DNA from: an uncultured cyanobacterium
GTDB taxonomy: Bacteria > Cyanobacteriota > Cyanobacteriia > Cyanobacteriales > Geitlerinemataceae
Length of the DNA stretch: 15,630 nucleotides
Assembly: GCA_937121005.1 (NCBI GenBank)
Contig: CAKZKB010000574.1
Span: 1 to 15,630 of the forward strand
Direction: 5' to 3'
This document shows, one piece after another, positions 5,607-14,000 of this stretch; within the stretch, counting starts at the first letter, position 1; every line of letters starts with the position of its first letter. A program made the position numbers and the translations under genes. A model generated the notes under the pieces. The model ran no database searches and was not told where the DNA came from. It was given only the letters and a program-made list of their open reading frames with translations.

Positions 5607-7630
5607 ACGAACCCACGCCAGAAATGCGCCAGCGCGTCGATCGCCTGCGCGAACAACTACAAAATGCCTGCTATGCGTACTACGTCCTCGACGCACCCAC
5701 AATGGCGGACGAAGTGTACGATCGCCTCTATCGAGAACTGCAAGAGTTAGAACAACAATACCCGCAGTTAGTAACTCCAGATAGTCCCACTCAGCGCGTG
5801 GGCGATCGACCGGCCGATCGCTTCGATTCCGTGCGCCACAACATCCCTTTATACAGTTTAGAAAATGCCTTTAACGTGCCGGAATTTGCCGCATGGCAAG
5901 GACGATGGCAAAGTAAAGTAGATGGAGAAATCCCCGATTTCGAGTATGTTTGCGAGCTCAAGATTGATGGTTCTGCGATTGCTTTAACCTACGAAAATGG
6001 GGTTCTCACTCGGGGCGCAACTCGCGGCGACGGGACGATCGGCGAAGAGATTACCCCCAATGTCAAAACCATTCGATCGATTCCGTTACGATTAAAAATT
6101 GACGATCCGCCGCCTCGTGTCGAAGTGCGCGGTGAAGCCTTTTTACCCATTGCTACGTTTGAAAGCATCAATCAAGAACGACAAGAAAAAGGAGAGTCTC
6201 TTTTTGCCAATCCGCGCAACGCCGCCGCCGGAACTTTGCGACAACTCGATCCCCGCGTTGTCGATAAGCGACGCTTAGATTTCTTTGCCTACACGCTGCA
6301 CGTTTTAGATGCAGACAATGAATGGCAAACGCAATGGGAGTCGCTAGAGAAGTTACAGCAGTTTGGTTTCCAAGTCAACCCCAACCGCAAAATTTGTCAC
6401 TCCTTACAAGAGGTGGAAAGTTACTACGCGCAGTGGGATACAGGACGAAAAACATTACCCTACATGACCGATGGTGTGGTGGTCAAACTCAATTCGATAT
6501 CGTTGCAAGAACGCCTCGGTTTTACGCAGAAATTCCCTCGCTGGGCGATCGCGTTAAAATATCCCGCCGAAGAAGCACCGACGGTGTTAGAATCGGTGAC
6601 AGTGCAAGTAGGAAGAACGGGTGCACTCACGCCAGTTGCCGAACTTCGTCCCGTCCAATTGGCAGGAACGACGGTATCGCGGGCGACGCTACACAACCGC
6701 GATCGCATTTCCGAATTAGACCTGCATTTAGGCGATACAGTTATCGTTCGCAAGGCGGGGGAAATTATCCCGGAAGTGGTGCGAGTGTTAGGGGAATTGC
6801 GTCCCGACAATGCAATTCGATATCAAATGCCCGATCGCTGTCCCGAATGCGGTCAACCTGTGGTTAAGCCTGAAGAAGAAGCGGTTACGCGCTGTGTCAA
6901 TGCTTCTTGTCCGGCTATTTTGCGCGGATCTCTGGGGCATTGGGCGAGTCGCGATGCTCTCGATATCAACGGTTTGGGAGATAAGTTAGTCCAGCAGTTG
7001 GTCGATCGCACTTTAGCCAGTTCCATTGCCGATCTCTACGATTTAACGGTAGATGAACTTGTCAGTTTAGAGCGCATGGGGCAAAAATCCGCAGACAAGT
7101 TAATTCGCGAAATTGAAGTCTCGAAAAACAAGCCTTGGGATCGGGTTTTATACGGTTTGGGAATTCGTCATGTTGGCAGTGTCAACGCCAAAGTTATTGC
7201 CGATCGCTTCCGTAGCGTAGAAGATTTAGTCAAGGCGACAGAAGCCGAAATTGAAGCCGTTTATGGCATTGGTTCTGAAATTGCTAGCGCGATCGTCGAG
7301 TGGTTTCGAGTTCCCGCCAACCAAACCTTAGTCGAACGACTGCGATCGGCCGGTTTGCAGTTAGAAGCGGCGGCGAAACAAGAAACGTCCACCGCGTCGC
7401 AACCGCTAGCAGGTAAAACCTTTGTTCTTACGGGAACATTGCCTACCTTGAAACGCAGTGAAGCGAAAAAACTGATCGAAACGGCTGGCGGGAAAGTCAG
7501 CAGTTCGGTCAGTTCTAAAACCGATTACGTCGTGGTAGGAAACGATGCCGGATCGAAGCTAGAAAAAGCACAACAATTGGGAATCGTACAGCTATCGGAG
7601 GCGCAGTTACTAGAAATAATGGGAGAGTAA
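5603..7630 (+). CDS. ligA: NAD+-dependent DNA ligase LigA
   Basis: Seals nicks in duplex DNA using NAD+ as AMP donor; essential for Okazaki-fragment joining and repair. It has 675 residues, normal length. Domains in order: Ia NAD-binding region with 'YYVLDAPTMADEVYDRLYREL' split across residues 26-46; adenylation domain with the nucleophile K120 in ELKIDG (118-123) and 'TRGATRGDGTIGE' (136-148); OB fold at about 325-400; four-cysteine zinc finger C413, C416, C431, C436 (CPEC...CVNASC); helix-hairpin-helix region at about 450-580 with 'GLGDKLV', 'MGQKSADKL', 'GIRHVG' and 'YGIGSEIA'; and a C-terminal BRCT domain at about 600-675 (LAGKTFVLTGTL...AGGKVSSSVSSKTDYVVVG). All key residues are intact. 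The ATG at 5603 gives an N-terminus in line with other cyanobacterial LigA proteins. It converges on the giant gene on the minus strand. Confidence 0.98.
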   Translation: MNEPTPEMRQRVDRLREQLQNACYAYYVLDAPTMADEVYDRLYRELQELEQQYPQLVTPDSPTQRVGDRPADRFDSVRHNIPLYSLENAFNVPEFAAWQGRWQSKVDGEIPDFEYVCELKIDGSAIALTYENGVLTRGATRGDGTIGEEITPNVKTIRSIPLRLKIDDPPPRVEVRGEAFLPIATFESINQERQEKGESLFANPRNAAAGTLRQLDPRVVDKRRLDFFAYTLHVLDADNEWQTQWESLEKLQQFGFQVNPNRKICHSLQEVESYYAQWDTGRKTLPYMTDGVVVKLNSISLQERLGFTQKFPRWAIALKYPAEEAPTVLESVTVQVGRTGALTPVAELRPVQLAGTTVSRATLHNRDRISELDLHLGDTVIVRKAGEIIPEVVRVLGELRPDNAIRYQMPDRCPECGQPVVKPEEEAVTRCVNASCPAILRGSLGHWASRDALDINGLGDKLVQQLVDRTLASSIADLYDLTVDELVSLERMGQKSADKLIREIEVSKNKPWDRVLYGLGIRHVGSVNAKVIADRFRSVEDLVKATEAEIEAVYGIGSEIASAIVEWFRVPANQTLVERLRSAGLQLEAAAKQETSTASQPLAGKTFVLTGTLPTLKRSEAKKLIETAGGKVSSSVSSKTDYVVVGNDAGSKLEKAQQLGIVQLSEAQLLEIMGE

Positions 7631-7769
7631 AGGCGCGATCGCGTGTCGCTGTACTCCAATTCGTCTTGAAAAGTTCGGAAAAAATCTACACCTCCAGCTT
7701 TTCGCAAAATGAAAAATTAGAAAAGGGACGATCGCACTCCTATTGTACCAGAAGGCGCGATCGTTAAAC

Positions 7770-7797
7770 GTAGGGGCGATTCGCGAATCGCCCCTAC
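7770..7797. repeat. Perfect 28-bp palindrome between the convergent ligA and giant gene
   Basis: GTAGGGGCGATTCG is followed immediately by its exact reverse complement CGAATCGCCCCTAC. It sits 140 bp after the ligA stop and 56 bp after the stop of the giant minus-strand gene, a natural place for a bidirectional terminator. No T-run follows on either strand, so Rho-independent termination is not canonical. The sequence also resembles dispersed 'gtaggggcgatt' repeats of cyanobacterial intergenic DNA. Confidence 0.75.
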
Positions 7798-7852
7798 AAA
7801 ACCGTGCGATACTGAGCTTGCCGAAATGTACCTACCCCCATTTTCGATCGAC

Positions 7853-8080
7853 TTACAATTGGACGATCGCGGCCGAAACCCATTGATTCGTACCGGAAAT
7901 ACGATACCACAAATCCGTCGGTTCGGTTCCCAATGCTTGAGAATAATTGATGAACTGACCCCGTGCAGCGCGATCGAATGTAGCATTTGCACCTAACGGT
8001 AATTCACCCACTTTAGGATGGGTCGTACTCGGGCCAGAACGCAAGTTTGCACCGATGGTTGACAGCATAGTTCCGCTTAA
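7853..8080 (-). other. C-terminal bacterial SH3 (SH3b) domain
   Basis: The last ~70 residues read 'GTMLSTIGANLRSGPSTTHPKVGELPLGA' (in two runs) and end 'LWYRISGTNQWVSAAIVQL'. 'ANLRSGPSTTHPKVG.L' and 'W..I...QWV....V' are the core SH3b motif. SH3b domains commonly bind peptidoglycan or other cell-wall polymers, so this could tether the protein to the wall. Confidence 0.8.
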
Positions 8081-11000
8081 ATTGACGGGTTCCCAACTGT
8101 AAGCACTAAACTCGACTGCGGCTGGTTTCTCGTCACCCGCACCCGTGACATAAACGCGATCGCCGTTCTGGATATTAAGACCCGATCCGGTAATTTGTCC
8201 GGTGACTAAGTTGTAGTTGAGTACCAGATTTTCTTGTCCGGTTAAAGGACTGATATCGGCTCGTTCAGTTCCCAAGAAGAAACCATCGTCTTCAGAGACC
8301 TTAATTTGAATAGCAGCCGTGTCGCCATTCACCTGAACCGTATGGATCCAGTTGGTCGGATAGGGATTATTGTTGTCATCTACTTGAGGCATTTTACGGT
8401 TGTTTCCAGCAATGGAAATCTCGCTGAAGAACTCTGCACCACCTGTTAGATCGCCAAGATCGAAGTTATAGATCTCTTTGACTTGGTGGACGGCGACGGT
8501 GACATTTTGGAAGGGTTCTGGCGTAGCTTCTTGCACCTCAACTGCACCAGAAAACTCAGAGGTGTTGCCGTCGGAGTCGGTTGCTGTTGCCGTGATGAAT
8601 TGACCAGCCGATACTTCCGGTAAATTGACCGAGAAATTAGCATCGCCACTGCTGTTAGTTGTCACATTTTGGAATCCGAGGAAGATTTTTCCTTCGCGAT
8701 CGTTTTCAGGATTGGCAAAGAATTCGACGCGGAAGGTATTGTTTGGCGCACTGTTCAGCGAACCGTTAACAGTAGTGGTACTTCCAACTACCTCGGCCGA
8801 GGACAGTTCGGGATCTTTATCTTTTTGGAGATTGTTCGATAAAAGATAAATGCCAATTCCAGCATTGGAGAAAATGGAATTTCCAAGGATGGAATTTCCA
8901 ATAACTTCATTTTCGCTAGAAGTAAATCCGACAATGATTCCATTACTGTTGGACGAAATAATATTTCGTTTTTCTGATGTCGTTCCACCAATTGTGTTAT
9001 TTGAAGACCAAACTTCTATTCCTGTATGGTCATTACCCAAAGGTTTCGTTCCCGTCACATCAGTGCCAATGAAGTTTCCTTGTACTGCATTTTTTTCTCC
9101 TCCCGAGACTTTAATTCCAACAAATTCATTGGCAGAAATAACATTCCGTGCTGCTGGAATTGTTCCTCCAATTATGTTATTAGAAGAATCCGACATATTT
9201 AACCCAGTATGATCGTTACCCAAAGATTGAGTTCCAGTTACATCAGTGCCGATGAAGTTCCCTTGTACTACATTTTGTTCTCCTCGCCAAATCTGAAGTC
9301 CAATGAATCCATTGCCAGCAATAATGTTCCGTGCTGCTGAAGTTGTTCCTCCAATTATGTTATTAGAAGAACGCCACATATCTAATCCAGTGTGATCGTT
9401 ACCCAAAGGTTTCGTTCCCGTCACATCAGTGCCAATGAAGTTTCCTTGTATTAAGTTATTGTTTCCTGAAGTATAAACTCCACGAAATCCATTTCCAGAA
9501 ATGATATTTCGCATTCCTATATTAGTTCCTCCAATTGTATTGTTGCTAGAGGATATGTACAGCCCATCGTGAAAGTTCCCCAACGCTTGAGTTCCGGTCA
9601 CATCAGTACCAATGAAATTCCCTTCAATGACATTACCACCATTGCTGATTAATTCAATACCTCGCTGAAAACGATTGATAACTAAACCCCGAACGGTGCT
9701 ATTTCCGGCGGAAATAACTAATCCATCAGCATTGCCTGAATTTGTCCCATCAAGTTCGATAATCGGTTTGTTAGTGTAGCCTGACTGCGTTGTACCGTCA
9801 ATGACGATCGGTTCAGTAATTCGAGGTAATCCCGAAAGTGGACGAATGGTAAACGCACCCGTCACCGGATCGTAATTCGGATCGGTGGTAGGAATGTCAA
9901 AGGTAATTGTTGTGGTATCGGAATTGCTATTGGCAAATTCGATCGCATTTCGCAAACTTCCCGGCCCGCTATCGTTTGTATTGCTGACGATATTTGGCGG
10001 AGGAGTCACATTGACAGTTACCGGGACTACTGTTGCAGATTTGGCTTTACCGTCGCTGACTTTGACAGCAAAAGCAGCAATTCCTAATCCGAGGGTATCC
10101 GAAGTCCAAACCAGTGATTCTCCTGTAGAAAGCGTGGTTCCAATGGTGACAGGTTGACCGTTTTTCGTCAGCGTACCAGAACCCAGGGAGGCAATTTCAA
10201 AGGAGAGAGTGTCGCCGTCAGCATCGAATTCGTTGCCGTTGGCGATTAGATCGGCGTAGGAAATGGTGAAGGGTTGTCCTTCCGTTGCACCCGAAAAAGT
10301 GGAAATTTGAGTGAGTGTGGGTGCAGTATTGGGATCGAGAATGGTAAACGTACCGCCATTGGCGAAACTCGATCCGGCAAATGCACCGTCAACGGCTTGC
10401 ACTTTCCAAGAATAGGTTCCGGGTTCGAGATCCTTTAGCGTCCAATTGGTGTTTTGATTGACATTGCCGATGTCGGAAACTTGGCGAGTGCCATCGTTAT
10501 TCGACATCGCCGACAGCACATCAACGCCGTTAGAATTTGTCACTTCCAGGTTGTAGGTTAAGCCGTTGGCTGGCGTTTCCCCATCGCTAGCGGCACTCCA
10601 GTTGAGGGTGACAGAAGTGCCGTCAACTTGTGCGTTTAGTCCCGTCGGTGCGGTGGGAGTGGCGTTCGTCGTGGCAGTATTGTTTTGGTAAATGTCAGTG
10701 CGAATGCTGCCTTGAGACTCGCCAACGGAGACGATATCTAAGTCGCCGTCGCCGTCGAAATCTCCCCAGTCAACCGCACCGTTGAACGTGGCAACAAAGT
10801 CATCAGATGTTTGTTGGCTGAAGTTGCCGTTGTTGTTTTCAAAGACCCACAGATTGCTGTATAGCTGTAGATCTGTGTTATTTAAGGACATTCCCGATAC
10901 GAGAATATCGAGATCGCCATCGTTATCGTAGTCTCCCCAAGCCGCATCGCTACCGAAGACTCCCGGCAACCCGGCGTTGATGGCAGTAAAGTTGCCATTG

Positions 11001-14000
11001 TCGTTGCGGAAAACATCGGCAATGCCGCCGCCAAAAGAACTGATTCCACCTGTGAGGAGAATATCGAGATCGCCGTCGTTATCGTAGTCTCCCCAAGCGA
11101 CATCGCCTTTGTCAACAGTAGCGAGTCCGGCGTTGATGTTGGTGAAGTTACCATCGTTGTTTTGATACACTGCCGAGACGCGGTTGCTTCCGTCGGTTCC
11201 GGTGAGGAGAAGATCCAAGTCGCCGTCGTTGTCGTAATCTCCCCAAGCAATGGCACTATTGTCGAGTTGGGGTAGGGTGGCGTTGGTGTCGGTGAATTTG
11301 CCGCCGTCGTTGCGATACAGTTTGGTGACTTGGTTTGTGCCGTCGCTACCGCTAATGGCTAAGTCGAGATCGCCGTCGCCGTCGTAGTCTCCCCAGGTGG
11401 CATCGCTGTCGCCGAGGTTGGCGAGGTTGGCGTTGGTGTCGGTGAATTTGCCGCCGTCGTTGCGATACAGTTTGGTGACGGGGTTGGTTGTACCATCGTC
11501 GCCAGTCAGGAGGAGATCGAGATCGCCATCGCCGTCGTAGTCTCCCCAGGTAGCATCGCCGGAACGAATGCCTTGCAGGTTGGTGGTGAGGAGGGTGAAG
11601 GGTTCGGCGGTGGCGACATCAACGGGAACGCTGACAGCAGTCGCGGAGGTGTCTGTACCGTCTGTGACTTTGACAGTGAAGGCGGAAACCGCATCTCCGG
11701 CGGTGTCGGGTGTCCAAACCAGCGATTCGCCAGCCGCCAGGGTGGTTCCAGAAGTGACGGGTTGACCGTTTTTGGTCAGCGTACCGGAACCGAGAGAGGC
11801 AATTTCAAAGGAGAGGGTGTCGTCGTCGGCATCGGCTTCGTCGGCGTTGGCGATCAGATCGGCGTAGGAAATGGTGAAGGGTTGTCCTTCGGTTGCACCC
11901 GTGAGTGGGGTGATTTGGGTGAGTGTGGGTGTAGTGTTGGGGGTTTCAACTCCGAAGATTTGAGCAAAGATTCCAGACTCACTACCATCTTGACCATAAG
12001 ATTGCCAAGTGACAACAAAGCTGCCATCACTTAACCCTGTAACTGAAGGTTGAGATTGAGAAGATCTGGTAAAAGTATTAACTTGAAACTCTGTACCTAC
12101 TGTCTGACCTTGGCTGTCATAACGTTGTCCAAAAATACCCAAGCCGCCTTCTTGACCGTAGGATTCCCAAGTAACAACAAAACCACCATCACTTAAACTA
12201 GCGACTGAAGGTTTAGCTTGCTCCCAGTTTGTAAAAGTATTAACTTGAAACTCTGTACCTACTGTCTGACCTTGGCTGTCATAACGTTGTCCAAAAATAC
12301 CTTTACGGTCTCCATCTTTATCTTCAGAATCCCAAGTTACAACAAAACCGCCATCATGTAGTGCAGTTACTGATGAATTTGACTGATGACTAAGCGTAAA
12401 TGTATTGACTTGAAATTCATTGCCAATTGAATTTCCCTGCTCATCATAACGCTGTCCAAAAATGTCTTGACCATCGAGAACTCCTCCATAGGAAGACCAA
12501 GTTACAACAAAGCCACCGTCACTTAATGCCGTGACTGAAGGTTTAGTTCGAGAACCATCAGGATAAGAAGTTACTTGAAATTCACTTCCTACCAAGTTAC
12601 CTTGTATATCATAGCGCTGACCAAAAACTTTCCAGATAGGATTAGGATTATTTTCTTCAGATGATTCCTTTAATACCCAGACAACAACGAATCCACCATT
12701 TTTTAAGGCAGATACCGAAGGCGAACGTCGGTTAGAACCCAAAGTCCGAAACTCCGTGCCTAATGGGCTTCCTTGATTATTATAGCGCTGTCCGCTAATC
12801 TTTCCAGAAAGATCGCCATTAGATTGTTCCCAAGTAATTACAAATCCACCATCACTTAAGCCAGATAACGAAGGCTGCGTTTGATGATTATTTTGATGAG
12901 AGTTGACAAGAAATTCATTGCCAACTGGCTCGCCTTGGCTATTGTACCGTTGTCCAAAGATACCATACCCACTAATGTCTTGTTCGCTAGATTGCCAAGT
13001 AATGACAAATCCACCATCTGATAAACTTGTAATTGATGGTGCTTCCTGATTGTTAGGAGTATGGGTATTAACCTGAAACTCACCACCAAGTTTGACAAAC
13101 GGCTGCGGTTCCTCAACCACTTTGATTTCAACAGACACCGCCAGATCGGAGGTTTCCGTTCCGTCAGTGGCTTTCACAGAAAATGCAGACACAGCATCTC
13201 CTACCGTGTCAGGAGTCCACACCAATTCATCATCTTTTGCCAATTGGGTAACGCCAGGTACAACCGCTACGCCATCTTTCGTCAGCGTTCCATTCCCAAC
13301 GGTTTCAATGACGAACGAAATGTCGTCGCCGTCCACATCTTCCGCATCAGACGCATCGAGAAGTTGTTGGTAACTAATTGTCAAGAGTTGGTTTTGCGTC
13401 GCCTGCAAATCGAGGTCGATATTGCTTAAAGTTGGCTTGTCGTTGACATTAGCAACCTCTAGCGAGAACTGGCTGCTAACCGCTTCGCCATCAGGATCGG
13501 TAGCGGTAACTTGAATCGCCAGGGTTCCTACATCGTCATTTTTCGGCGTACCGACAAAGCGACGAGTGTTGGGATTGAAAATCAACCAACTGGGTAAAGA
13601 ACTGCCATCAGCTAACTTGGCAGAGTACGTCAAGTTGTCACCATCAACATCGCTGAACGTATTCCCCGGAATGATGAAGTTAAACTCCACATCTTCAGTA
13701 GCATTTTGATTCGGAATGGCATTGTCGAGAACGGGTTTGTCGTTGGTGTTGGCAACGGTGACAGTGAAGATATCGGAGACACTATCTCCAGACGGATCGG
13801 TAGCAATGATGCGAATATCTACATCGCCAACATCGCCATTTTCCGGCGTACCGCTAAAGGTACGAGTTGCCGGATCGAATGTCAACCAATTGGGTAAGGG
13901 ATTGCCATCAGCCAATTCCGCCGTATAAGTCAGCGTATCGCCATCGGAATCGACAAAAGTATTGCTAGGAACGGTGAAATTGAAGGGGGTATCTTCTGTA

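Noticed and set aside
10882..12034. Open frames antisense or out of frame to the giant gene (for example 10882-11256, 11573-12034)
   Set aside because: They are shadow frames produced by repetitive Asp/Gly codons; their protein composition is low-complexity and matches nothing.
11950..13087. CRISPR-like array from regularly spaced identical blocks
   Set aside because: The repeats are in-frame protein repeats with 162-base spacing and diverged units, not short identical repeats with unique spacers.
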